A stretch of 64,000 nt of DNA from Roridomyces roridus (taxonomy: Eukaryota > Basidiomycota > Agaricomycetes > Agaricales > Mycenaceae): positions 1 through 64,000 of the forward strand of contig JARKIF010000134.1 in assembly GCA_029378245.1 (NCBI GenBank). Direction: 5' to 3'. Position numbers and translations under genes: made by a program. Shown here piece after piece: positions 42,590 to 54,099 of the stretch. Positions within the stretch are counted from its first letter, which is position 1, and every line of letters begins with the position of its first letter. The notes under the pieces are model-generated. The model had not been told where the DNA came from and ran no database searches. It saw nothing but the letters and a program-made list of their open reading frames with translations.

Positions 42590-43110
42590 ATTGGTCGTAA
42601 CCTGTTCAATTCGGGCCCGGCAAGTTCAAGATGTGCATCCCGTTTCCGCGGACTTGTTTTGTTCATTCCGGGCGTCTTTCTGTATGCCATATTCAACCGA
42701 ACAGAAGGGAACTCAACGGCCATGGAATGCTTGGTTGAATATGTGAGTCTACGACTACCCGGCAACTTGAACCCGTTCGATTCGGGTCAGGTATTCATAC
42801 AGTAGAGGCGCCATCCTTTGCATTCCCTTGAGATTGATTCTTTTCTGAAACTTTCTCGACCAGTTTCGATTCCGTTTGGCTCATGAATACCACAGGTGTC
42901 ATATTGGGCAAATATCAAGCAAATATCTGGCGGGTAATTGCGAGGAACTGGGCTACTTATCCGTGCGCACGCTCCAATTACCACCCAGAGAACTTACAGG
43001 AGGACCCAACGGCGATTGACACGCCGGGGCAGAGAATCAAGTACCCAGCTGCATTCACCCGTTCGATTCGGATCTGGTTCTTTCCGTGGACAGGGTTTTT
43101 TTTTGGGGGG
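42590..43110 (+). repeat. tRNA-like (Pol III type) repeats
   Basis: T-arm motifs lie at 42600-42617, 42771-42787 and 43057-43073; the last is followed by a run of nine T near 43097. Confidence 0.45.
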
Positions 43111-43347
43111 GGGCTGATGGCTGTTCAACAGTTTCTATTCGGTACTTTTCGTCTCCAACGATCTGGATTCTGTACTTCGGTGAAGAGGGACGCAGCGTCG
43201 CACGAGATGGTGAGGGCCGTGACAGTGGGAACCGCGTACACAAGTACGACGAGCCCCTCTGAATGGCATAACTTGTCGATCTGGATCGACTGGAGCGCGG
43301 CCAGTAACTAAGTGACAGATGGTGGATCGACCAATTCGAAGCGGAGG

Positions 43348-43701
43348 CTATGCAGCCACGGGAGGGTGATGAAAGCCGATATACCAGAGGCGTGGAGAAA
43401 ATGAAGGTGTCGAAGGTGATGGACGACCGCTGGCTGCTCCTGCTGGAATTGGTAGGCGTAAAGAACGGATAAAGCGGAGTGCAAACTCCTCGATGTTTTG
43501 CGCGATGCTCAAGATGTTGGTGACCGCGGTGCTGGGAAAGGAAGGGCCATTAATATTGTACAATTTTAGTTGAAGCCACGGAATAGTTACTAGTTGGCTG
43601 GGGCCCTGGACAACCCAAGTAAAATGCTTGAGCTGACTCCAGCTGAGGAGTGTGTGTGACCCAGAATTTACAATCAAATAGCTAGTCCATGTCTGTAACA
43701 T
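43348..43701 (-). pseudogene. F-box-family protein fragment, copy 2
   Basis: 117 codons read SYLIVNSGSHTLLSWSQLKH, FTWVVQGP, then TAVTNILSIAQNIEEFALRF. This is a leucine-rich C-terminal piece of an agaric F-box-type protein without its F-box. It is longer than the match at 9074-9271. It lies just downstream of the main F-box gene on the same strand. Confidence 0.4.
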
Positions 43702-43782
43702 ACAGATGATCAGACATCCTCGTACTCGGCCTGACTCTTCGAACGCCTTGATGAGTATTCAGTGGAAACAAAAGGGGGCAAC

Positions 43783-45707
43783 TCACTCCCAAATATAATA
43801 CCCATCCATGACCCAAGATCGCTCCGTCCTACCCAACAACTCTTCATACCCTCGCTGCCTCGAAATAAGCTCGTAATGGATCGTCAAACCCCCAGCCTCG
43901 TCGCCATTGGATTTATACCCTCCACCCATCATCCCACATCCATCCCACCACACGTCTGCCACCAGCCTTCGGAGGAGTTTCACTTCTGATCCCGTATACC
44001 CCGAGCATTGGAATAATTCGAGTCGGGGGAGTGCAGTTGGGCGAAGCTCGAGGTAGCATACAAGGAGGTCGAGGAAGCGCGTGTCATCGAGGTCGTAGAT
44101 GGAGTTTCTCGGAAGTACGGCGCGGGTAGGATCGGTCGACGTGAGCTGTAGCGGGAGCCAGCTCCCTGTGCTGCAGTTCATGCTCAACAGCTTGAATTTC
44201 TGCAGCGCGGGGAGGAATGGCGTGGAACCGGCTTCAAGGTCACGTACGAGTGCCCATAGAAAACCAGCCGGCGGGATACCCTCCATTCCGACTACCTGCA
44301 CGTTCTTGAGCCGCGCAATGAAGGGTCGCCACAGCTCCGCAGGAACAGTGCACCAATCTCGTATTCCCACATACTCCAGCCGCTCCACCCAAACGAAGGA
44401 CGTCAGCGCCGCGAATATCTTCGCTAGCCCGTCGTCGTTAGGGACTTTGACGATCCAGCTGAGACATATGTCTAGCGGGGTGTCGCGCGGGAGATACGTG
44501 TTCTGGTACATCAACGCTATCGAAGCGGTGATCACCGAATCCGGGAGAGGCGTGTCCCAGAGAAGATAGTCGTTGCCGCCTGCGCTGTAGCGGTTCGCAC
44601 GCTCGACCAGCATCGATTTCGGTGGTTTAGGCATACGCGTGGAGAGTATGCTGTACAGTGCGGGGAGGTTGTCAAAATCCGTGAGATGAATGTTGAACCT
44701 GCGTAGCTTGGGGCTGTCGAGTGATTCAATGAAGTGGGTGCAATTTTGGGAAGTATGGGAAAGTTGGAGATTCCGAAGGACGGGGAGGGAGATTGTTTGG
44801 GCATACTCGGAAGCGGGTGCGGGGAAACCGCGGAGTGTGAGCTCGGAGAGGTGCTGGAGTCGATTCAACGTGAGGGAGAATATGGCCCAGGTAGTCGTCA
44901 TCCAACCGTTGAAATATATTTCCAGTGACACCACCTGGTCTGGGATGGCGGGAATATGAGACGCGAAGGGATCGGCCCACACAGACATGTACCGGAGGGC
45001 CGGGAACCGAGGGACAGTCGAGGGAGGCAGATCATCAAGTGGAGGGAGACAATTTTCGACGGAAAAGTGGGTAACATGGGGGAACGGGCCAGAGAGGTGA
45101 TCCAGGGCGCGCTGGAAAACGACCGCCAAAAAGACATGGATGCGTCCAATCCTTTCCTTCTGCGCCAACACATGGCACACCAAACTCTCGACGTAGGAAG
45201 AGCGAATCTCGGCGTACACGACCAACAACAGTGATTTCGATCGCTCGAGACAAGTGTCCACCCAGGCGCGAGACTTGAAGACGACGTGGACCCAAAGCTG
45301 CGGAGCATCGAGTGCAATGCACCGCCAGGAAGCACATACGTGACTGCAGGCGATCAATGTCTCCGCCTCGTGCGATCCGAACCACGGCTCGCATACGAGA
45401 AGGAAGATGTCGAGCAGTATATGCGGCGGCAAGCGGTTCACGGGGAGGCGCCCGTTATGTTCGGGATTCAGAGGAGGTTTCGGTGGAGGTTCAAAATGAT
45501 GGACGGCAGGCCTTTGGAGCTAGCGCTGTCGGGATGAGATGGATTGGAGGTCAGTGGCCAGCTTGGTGGCCATGGTAGCGGTGCTGGCTCCGGGCGCTTG
45601 GGCGACACGCGTCGCTTCAAGTGGTGCCAAAGACCTAATTGCCGGGTCAGCAGCGGTGATTCCAGAGCTGAAGAGCACGCACCAGAAATCTTCAGGACGG
45701 TCTTCAT
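43783..45707 (-). pseudogene. F-box protein, copy 2, frameshifted near the N-terminus
   Basis: The ORF from 45707 (MKTVLKISGACSSALESPLL) leaves frame near 45493, where a run of five A (11401-11405 in copy 1) is four A long, and ends at LNLHRNLL. The remainder is one open frame of 552 codons from 45441 (MNRLPPHILLDIFLLVCEPW) to the stop at 43783, including the complete C-terminus lost from copy 1. Translation from 45441 would still contain the whole F-box, so a shortened but functional protein is conceivable. Confidence 0.8.
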
Positions 45708-45962
45708 GGGCTCAAGTCAAAGGGGGATTGACGGGGGAGAAGAGAAGAGCACCCCGTGTCTGACTGCGTCATCCACGGCGGCAATGCGGCGTTTTGAATA
45801 TAGAGAACAGTCAATCTTGCACAGCTCAACAACTGCTGTGTCCCGGAAATCTTGATTCAGCCCTGAGCAAAGGGAGCGCCGTTCCGGTGCTCTTTGCAGT
45901 GGTCCTAAAGAGAAGAATACAAATGTGATATTTGAGTCGATCCGCCTATTGTGTATGCGTAG

Positions 45963-46292
45963 CGTCGTGTGAGGTCCTGGTGGTGTAAGACCCCGCAAGA
46001 AGTCGTCAAGAAACCAAGTAGTGTCGCACAGGTGAGTGGATGAGTTGTTGGATTCGAGAAACTTGTCTACTCTACTAAAACTACTCTAGCTTATATACTA
46101 TTAGCTGTACAATAATGTAACCTAAACGAGAACAAGAGACGGCTACGCGTCTCCTCGGGCCGATGACACACGTCATCTCGGCAAGCTGCGGATAAGCCGC
46201 GGAAGCGGCTTGTACGCGTAACTCTGAACGCGTCGCCTCCGGCCGGCCATCAACGGATCAAACCGTGCCGAAGGTTCAACCCTTACACGTCG
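45963..46292. mobile_element. Solo LTR, 320 bp, with 5-bp target-site duplication
   Basis: 45968-46287 starts TGTGAGGTCC and ends CCTTACA (TG...CA ends) and is flanked by CGTCG at 45963-45967 and 46288-46292. Copy 1 has a single related site (TGTCGAGCTTCAG at about 11865) and no insertion. A TATA-like stretch (CTTATATACTATTA) lies near 46091. This is the footprint of an LTR retrotransposon after recombination between its LTRs, inserted after the segmental duplication. Confidence 0.88.
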
Positions 46293-46493
46293 AGCTTCAG
46301 AGCCATGGTTTGAGGCGAGTTTGATGGGAGGTATGGGTGTCATGCTCTCGTAGACGCTCGTTTTTCGAAAAACCACCCGACCTCGGAGTGAGATGCAAGT
46401 GAGTCAGGAGCAAGCCGTCATGAGTACTCATGCCGCATGCTTGATCCGACGCGAATTGCTCCCGCTTCTTGCTTCTTGACTCTCTTACATATC

Positions 46494-47262
46494 CGCCATT
46501 GTGGAACTCAAAACCGCTATTTCTCGGCTGGATACTGCGTCAAGCAGTACGGCGTTCAGTCAGTCGGTGCTTCATCCGTCTTGGATGGCGTTCAAGAACA
46601 CTGTGGATAGACACGGCGCCTTGCTAGAAGTGTGTGTTTCGGCTACTGTGCCGGCTACAAAATTGCCGCCTATTGTTCGCAGACATGTCAACGCTCAGAA
46701 TGGATGGAAGGCCACCAGCACGAATGCGCCACGCTTATACCCTCGCGTCAAGGTGAATCCTTCACCATCGTATCCGATATGAACACTGATCTCATCCGCC
46801 CAGCGTCAGCCGCTTGCGGGCTTCGGCACCGCGACAAATCCTTCCTACGCACACTTCTTCAGACGGCGTATCAAACCCACCGACTCGATATCTCCCTCAA
46901 AATCGTCCAGTTCATCACAGCCCAACCCAACACGCTGTTCTATATCTCCTACTACGTACTACGCACCTCGTGCCGAGACCGAGGCCGCGGTTGTCATTGC
47001 AGTGCACTCGCTGGCGAGCTTGAACAAACAGATGCAGAGCGCGTATTCGCCGCTCCTCGCGCGTGCCCATGGGAGGGTGACGCTGCATGCCGTGGCGTTG
47101 GGGGGTGATAGCTTGACGGATGTAACACATCTTGCGCCGTTTGTACTGCGTACGGCGAGTTCGCGATGTTTTGACGGATTGGCGAGTATTGCGTCGGAGG
47201 GCCCCGAACTTGTCGTGCGGAGGCTGATTACAGCGACGGCGGGGGAGCATGACCACTTCTGT
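46494..47262 (+). pseudogene. MYND-type zinc-finger-family gene, copy 2, N-terminal half lost
   Basis: The fragment starts IVELKTAISRLDTASSSTAF as in copy 1 (13235 onward). After GALLEVC it continues, in another frame, as FGYCAGYKIAAYCSQTCQRS and EWMEGHQHEC, the C-terminal half of a MYND finger. A helical stretch follows (RHRDKSFLRTLLQTAYQTHR). The N-terminal 300 or so residues seen in copy 1 are absent. MYND fingers mediate protein-protein contacts. Each copy thus keeps a different part of the ancestral gene. Confidence 0.55.
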
Positions 47263-47529
47263 TAGGATGAAAAGTATCGCAAGTGAGTTCGGTCATCCTG
47301 CCTTCCTTTTGCAATCCACTCTTTTTGTAGTCCCTCAAGATCTATCCTTTCTCGAACAGTATCGATTCTGTATACTTATAGGCTCCATGAATACCACAGG
47401 TGTCCATATTATGAAATAACTGTGGCCATTGGCGAGGGCCTGGGCTATCTGTGCGCACACTCATGTTGCCAGTCAGAGGACTTACAGCAGGACCTCGGCA
47501 ATTGACATGCTTGGAGAATCACGTACTAC

Positions 47530-48800
47530 CTGGCTGGGACCGCAACCCGTTCGATTCGGATCTGGTTCTTTCGGTGGACACGGTTTTTTTGGGGGCTAAT
47601 GCCTCTTCAACAGTTTCTATTGGGTACTTTTCTTCTCCCACGATCTGGATTCTGGATTACTTCTAAACATATCCAGCCTCAAGGAAATCACTGGCTGCCT
47701 TTGTCGAAGACGAGCTAGCTATTGCTGCGAAGGCGGCTGAACTCCCATCCCAGGAATGAACATTCTGGGACTTGGACAATAGGCACATCCCACACCCTGT
47801 TCGATTCCGGGTTGGGTACTCGCCCATGGGTGAACCAGGAACGTTTTTGTCCGCACAAGTCCGCAGGCGAGAGTTCTGTACTCGTATTCAAGTATCGCCC
47901 TGGCGCACGGTTCCCTGAAACTGACAACACGGGAATCAGAGTTCCGACGACGCTGGAGTCCGTCCGACACGGGGTTGGGTAAATAAATATTCAACAGGGG
48001 TGTGATTTTTCTGTCCGCAGGCTCTACATACTAAACAAGTGCCACGGTCACCTGCAAGTGTAACTGGCTTGACCACGAACGTCTGGTTGGGCACCCACGG
48101 TGCGTCGGGTTGGTGTACATGTCCCGTTCGATTCGGGGCCGGGTCATATTATCGGGATGGGGGTCGGTTTCTTTTTGTTTCGAAACTCACATTGTGGAAT
48201 CTGCAATAAACCTGGACCGTGATATATACATATCTTCTCATGACCAGCGAGCGAGTGCCGGTGAAAGACCCGGTTGTCTGGTCCTTGGCCGCCAAATTGT
48301 TAAGCAACCCGTTCGATTCGAGTTGCTGTGGTGATGCAGAGTTGAACTCGTGCTCTTTTCAGTCGGTTTTTTTTTGGGACGGCAAGGCAGTGAAGAGAGT
48401 CGTTGCTGGTGGTTTCTGTCACTCAGGTCTCATGGTAAGTATGACTTTGGAGACTTCAGTCTTCCTGAAGCGACCGGAGTCGCAGCGCGGCGGTCGGCCG
48501 TCGATGATTCCCATGGCAGAAAGATCAAGAACAGAGAAGTCTTTTGGGACCCGTTCGAGTCGGGGCCGGGTCGTGTATCGTCCCAGTGGCTCCTTTTTTT
48601 GTTTCGAAAGTCACAGATTTGGAACAGTGAATATAAGGTGCTCTCCGAGTATTGGTGAAAGAGCCGGTGTCTGCTACAAGCTTGGTCGCTGAATTCAATT
48701 GTTACTCTCCGAGCCCGCAACCCGTTCGATTCCAGTTGCTGGGGTAGTGCATAGTCGATGTGGGTCCCTTTTTTTTTTTGTCAAGGCAGGTGGTTGTGCA
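47530..48800 (+). repeat. tRNA-derived SINE-like elements (six units) with a local tandem duplication
   Basis: T-arm motifs lie at 47543-47560, 47792-47814, 48121-48138, 48306-48323, 48549-48566 and 48719-48736. T-runs follow at about 47583, 47845, 48172, 48367, 48593 and 48769. The last two units are absent from copy 1 and lie between two related segments (48485-48530 and 48838-48885, both with GTCGATGATTC), suggesting a tandem duplication of about 350 bp after the block was copied. Confidence 0.55.
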
Positions 48801-48993
48801 GTCACCACTCAAGTACTCAAGTCTCATGACTTTCGTAGCGCGGCGGCCGGCGGTCGATGATTCGAAATCTACAGAAAGATCACGATGAAGCCTGCCGACT
48901 TGAGATCACGATGATGCGGCAGCCGCGATCAATCAATCACGCCCACGTCACCTGTCAGCCACCTTTGCCTCCTCTCACACCTTTACCACCACC

Positions 48994-50169
48994 ATGCTCG
49001 TCGTATTCATTCGTTTTGGCACATTCTTTCGCGGCACATTCTCTTCTCTCTGGTCGAAGGCTCGCCTCTTCTTCACCTCCAAACAGCCCATCCAAGACCC
49101 CGAGATTGGTCTCCGCACTCTCCACTGCAATGGTGCGTCGTCCATGCCTTTCCTTCATCTCGCCAGTTGCCCACGAGTCGCCAAAGCCTCCCCAGTCATT
49201 CCTGAGCACACCGCACCCGCTGCGTCTCCAAGAATGTCACTGCGACCGCTCTTGCTATCCACCGACCCCGTTCTGTCGCATGGCTTGTACGCTCGGCCGC
49301 CCGTGTTGCCCACCAAGAAGACTCCTCGAACGTCCAAGTACAACCTGAATCGAAAGATATCTTCCCCGCGCATGCCTCTCAAGACTATCACCAACAACTA
49401 CGGGAACGTCCTTCCGCGGGAGTGTGTCGTCGTCAAACACCCATACCCATCTCCGATTCCCGACGCAACTTGCCCGCCATCGCCGTCGTCTTCTCTCCCC
49501 GGATCACCCAGCTGGCAAGACGAGAAGAAGAAAGTCCTTAACGAAGCGCGCGCATGGAACACCCACGTCAAGACAGATCATCGCAGACACTCTCTATCCG
49601 TTATCAGCCAGTCCCAGGCCTCTGCTGCCCTAGCCAATCGCCGTGCCTCTGCCCCCGCGTGTCTCGGTGAAGCTCGCCTTTCTCTCGAGGAGCGTCTGAA
49701 ACGCGTCGTCTCCCGCGCGAGCCCTAGCCCTATCCCCGAGCCTCTGGATACAGAAGAGCAGTTCATCATCGGCGAACAGGATTCGGACAGCGATGGATCA
49801 GAGTTTGAGGGAGACGTCACCTACATGCCCGGCGAGGCCGACGTTACAATTACTGGTCTCGTCCCCAGTGCCGATTCCTCGACCGACTCGGACTCGGACC
49901 CTGATTCTGCACCCACCACACCCATTATCGGTACCACCCCAGTCGTCGACATCGCCGAGCGTTCCGAGCTTCCGTACCTCCTGTCGGTGTGTACGCTCAA
50001 ATCGATTATATCCGAGTGTTCGACGTCAGAGTCGGTGGGGACGCTTGGGGACATGTTGGATGCGCTCGAGGCGGTTTTTGCGAGCAAGAAGTGGACTAGT
50101 CTTGTTGATCTTGAGAGTGCGGCTGTGAGGGAGGAGATGAGGAGGAGGGTAGAGGGGCAGGTGATGTAG
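48994..50169 (+). CDS. Ser/Pro-rich protein of unknown function, copy 2
   Basis: A 391-codon open frame almost identical to 14435-15619 (MLVVFIRFGTFFRGTFSSLW to RRRVEGQVM). It differs by a few substitutions and an in-frame loss of three residues in a Thr run (SECSTSESV against SEYSTTTTSESV). The indel is a multiple of three and no stop has arisen, in contrast with the other genes of this block. Function unknown. Confidence 0.6.
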   Translation: MLVVFIRFGTFFRGTFSSLWSKARLFFTSKQPIQDPEIGLRTLHCNGASSMPFLHLASCPRVAKASPVIPEHTAPAASPRMSLRPLLLSTDPVLSHGLYARPPVLPTKKTPRTSKYNLNRKISSPRMPLKTITNNYGNVLPRECVVVKHPYPSPIPDATCPPSPSSSLPGSPSWQDEKKKVLNEARAWNTHVKTDHRRHSLSVISQSQASAALANRRASAPACLGEARLSLEERLKRVVSRASPSPIPEPLDTEEQFIIGEQDSDSDGSEFEGDVTYMPGEADVTITGLVPSADSSTDSDSDPDSAPTTPIIGTTPVVDIAERSELPYLLSVCTLKSIISECSTSESVGTLGDMLDALEAVFASKKWTSLVDLESAAVREEMRRRVEGQVM

Positions 50170-51170
50170 GTACCGGTCTGGCATGTATGTTTGGAATGAA
50201 TCGGTTGGCGCCGTCGGCTTTCTTCTGCAGACGCACTATAGCGCATGCGCCTGGCTACATACTGTTAGATATCCAAGCGTCTCGCGTCTGCCCCTCCCTC
50301 CCTCATCATGAGCTCTGTAGAAGCGTTAGGTTGAATACAGAAGATCATACAATACAATACTACATATGTCTGCACCTCCGCGCACTTGACTCTTTCTTGA
50401 CTTGGTAGCATATATAGCCTCACAAATAGCGTAGATAAACAGTGTGAGTTCATCCCGGGAACCCAATCGACGAGATTGCAGACGGCAACTCCAAGTAAGT
50501 AGTACTACTGCCCGGGCAAATTCCAACACATACCGCCTTGTTCACCCTCGAAATTCCAACGCTCTGTGTCCCCCTTCTCCCCAAAATAAAAGCCGCTGCA
50601 TGGTGTACATACCCAATGTGGGATTGCTCCGTGGACGACCCGACGTGCGGACGATTTTCTCGATGAGGAGGTGCAGGGCGCAAAGGGTGCAGTGGGCGCT
50701 CATGGTGTATTCTTGCTCAGTGTAAATATCAAGTATGCGGGACGCACGCGGTGGGAGCTTCTGTACGTCGAGCGTTATGGAGTAGGGCGGGGACGTGGTG
50801 GACTAAGTATCGCGGTGCATGTGGATGGGTACGGGAGTTGTAATTTAGATGATTTTTGGATTTTGAACATTGTTTAGGCAGAGAAATACTGGATGCAATG
50901 GTGTGCAAGGAAGCGTTGCAAGCGTGAGAATTTGATCGGGCAATACTAGACTCACTAGTGTACATATGTGCTTCCCCCGCAGTGATCCCGAGGTAGGATA
51001 TATGGTGGGGACAAAAAGGAATGCGCCAACCGGGAATTGAACTGAGTACAAGCAACTAACATTACTGAAATACGTAGTACAGCAGGAAGCAGGGAAGATA
51101 GCTACTGGAGTGCATCTGTGGACAGTGAACAAGACAAACATGATGATGCAGGGGAATTTAACTAACCAAG
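50170..51170. other. Intergenic, partly shared with 15620-16330
   Basis: No gene is supported. It is longer than in copy 1 because of sequence at about 50440-50880 that copy 1 lacks or has diverged from. Confidence 0.4.
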
Positions 51171-51569
51171 ATCTAGTCGGTTGAGACCTCTGCACCCTCC
51201 TCGGAGTAGCAGTTTGCCCAGTGAGGACCCAAGGAGGACCGATTCAGTACCAATTCGGTTGGAGCAGACTTGGAAATAATAAGAATACATGGTGGGACAA
51301 GCAAAGTGTGCAGAAGCTCAGGTAGCCCCCAGAAGAGGCGATGTCCATGAACATCACGGATCCATCCCGCTGCATCCACTGTCCACAGGCTGATTGGGTC
51401 TTCTGCCTGGGGAGTAACTGTGATGTGCTGGGACTGAGGGGTTCGGGTGTCCGGACTGTGAATGAGTGTCTTATGCTCAGGGAACAAGGATTGTGATTGC
51501 ACATGGTGATTGCAGCCAGCAAGCCCTGGCAGCCGTGAACCTGTCACTGCATCCCGGATGCGCACTGTT

Positions 51570-53400
51570 TTGTCACCTGAGCTGGAGGCAACCTGGCCGT
51601 CTGGGGAGAATGCCACTGATTGCACCCCTTTGTCGTGGCCGGCAAGCTCAAGCAGCTGTTTGCCTGTTGCTGCATCCCAGATGCGCACTGTTTTGTCATC
51701 CGAGCCGGAAGCAACCTGTTTGCCATCTGGGGAGAATGCCACTGATTGCACCCAGTCGTCGTGGCCGGCAAGCTCAAGCAGCTGTTTGCCTGTTGCTGCA
51801 TCCCAGATGCGCACTGTTTTGTCACCTGAGCCGGAAGCAACCTGTTTGCCATCTGGGGAGAATGCCACTGATTGCACCCCTTTGTCGTGGCCGGCAAGCT
51901 CAAGCAGCTGTTTGCCTGTTGCTGCATCCCAGATGCGCACTGTTTTGTCACCGGAGCCGGAAGCAACCTGTTTGCCATCTGGGGAGAATGCCACTGATTG
52001 CACCCAGTTGTCGTGGCCGGCAAGCTCAAGCAGCTGTTTGCCTGTTGCTGCATCCCAGATGCGCACTGTTTTGTCATCCGAGCCGGAAGCAACCTGTTTG
52101 CCATCTGGGGAGAATGCCACTGATTGCACCCAGTCGTCGTGGCCAGCAAGCTCAAGCAGCTGTTTGCCTGTTGCTGCATCCCAGATGCGCACTGTTTTGT
52201 CACCTGAGCCGGAAGCAACCTGTTTGCCATCTGGGGAGAATGCCACTGATTGCACCCCTTTGTCGTGGCCGGCAAGCTCAAGCAGCTGTTTGCCTGTTGC
52301 TGCATCCCAGATGCGCACTGTTTTGTCACCTGAGCCGGAAGCAACCTGTTTGCCATCTGGGGAGAATGCCACTGATTGCACCCAGTCGTCGTGGCCAGCA
52401 AGCTCAAGCAGCTGTTTGCCTGTTGCTGCATCCCAGATGCGCACTGTTTTGTCACGTGAGCCGGAAGCAACCTGTTTGCCATCTGGGGAGAATGCCACTG
52501 ATTGCACCCCTTTGTCGTGGCCGGCAAGCTCAAGCAGCTGTTTGCCTGTTGCTGCATCCCAGATGCGCACTGTTTTGTCATCCGAGCCGGAAGCAACCTG
52601 TTTGCCATCTGGGGAGAATGCCACTGATTGCACCCAGTTGTCGTGGCCAGCAAGCTCAAGCAGCTGTTTGCCTGTTGCTGCATCCCAGATGCGCACTGTT
52701 TTGTCATCCGAGCCGGAAGCAACCTGTTTGCCATCTGGGGAGAATGCCACTGATTGCACCCAGTCGTCGTGGCCAGCAAGCTCAAGCAGCTGTTTGCCTG
52801 TTGCTGCATCCCAGATGCGCACTGTTTTGTCACGTGAGCCGGAAGCAACCTGTTTGCCATCTGGGGAGAATGCCACTGATTGCACCCAGTTGTCGTGGCC
52901 GGCAAGCTCAAGCAGCTGTTTGCCTGTTGCTGCATCCCAGATGCGCACTGTTTTGTCACGTGAGCCGGAAGCAACCTGTTTGCCATCTGGGGAGAATGCC
53001 ACTGATTGCACCCCTTTGTCGTGGCCGGCAAGCTCAAGCAGCTGTTTGCCTGTTGCTGCATCCCAGATGCGCACTGTTTTGTCACGTGAGCCGGAAGCAA
53101 CCTGTTTGCCATCTGGGGAGAATGTCACTGATTGCACCCCTTTGTCGTGGCCGGCAAGCTCAAGCAGCTGTTTGCCTGTTGCTGCATCCCAGATGCGCAC
53201 TGTTTTGTCACCTGAGCCGGAAGCAACCTGTTTGCCATCTGGGGAGAATGCCACTGATTGCACCCAGTTGTCGTGGCCGGCAAGCTCAAGCAGCTGTTTG
53301 CCTGTTGCTGCATCCCAGATGTGCACAGTTTTGTCTGAGCCGGAAGCAAGCTGTTTGCCATTGGGGGAAAATGCCACAGATTGCACTGAGCCACTGGGCA
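51570..53400 (-). repeat. WD40-encoding tandem repeats, 126-bp unit, 15 copies
   Basis: Fifteen 42-residue units with the frame AGHDxxVQSVAFSPDGKQVA, then SGSxDKTVRIWDAATGKQLL. The xx pair alternates among NW, DW and KG, and the x before DKTV among G, R and D. Apart from these positions the units are almost identical at the DNA level. The first and last units are more diverged. Confidence 0.93.
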
Positions 53401-54099
53401 CTTCTATCCTCACTAATGTTCTTGCTACAACAGCGCCTCTGCATTTGACTTGCACCACCCGCGGAAACCTTTGTTTCCATCCCAGCAATCTCTGTCCCTC
53501 ATCCTGCAAGGCAATGCCCAACTCTGTGGCCAGGCTGCTGACGTACAAATGTGGGGTTGAGTGCTTTGTGGCACCATTGAAAAATCCGGCCCATAACCGT
53601 TGACATGCCCTCAAGTAATCTTGCAGCTGCCCACTGTTTACCTTGATATGTCAGTAAGAATACATTTCACGGCCATGCCATTCATTGACCCACCTTTGCA
53701 TCCCACTCCTGAGTATTATAAAGTGCCGCACGGCAGTCCAACTTCAAAAGATTCATTGCTTCCATCCAAAATAATATGTTCAAACTGCTGAACTGTTGCA
53801 AACTTTTTGAGAGTCTGTCAACCATCCCGCTGTTAGTATGCTGGACCAATGTTAAGGCTGTTGCCCAGTACCGGCATGCATACTGAAGCTCTTTGGATAT
53901 TTCTTCATTGACCCTGGATGCTAACCCTGGATCCTCCTCATCCAGCATGTAAGATGACTGAAGGCCACACATATTGAAATGGAGTGAATTCTCCAGTATT
54001 CGGAAACAATCTGCTGCTTGCATAGCCAAGTAGTTGGTTGCAACTTCAGCATGTATGTATCGCTGAGGATCTGTGATGAAATCATCAAACGATTTGTGG

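Noticed and set aside
51466..53603. Three very long plus- and minus-strand ORFs (522 to 697 codons) overlapping the WD40 array in other frames
   Set aside because: They are shadows of the 126-bp repeat: the unit length is a multiple of three, so any stop-free frame stays open over the whole array. Their translations are mere repeats of low plausibility.
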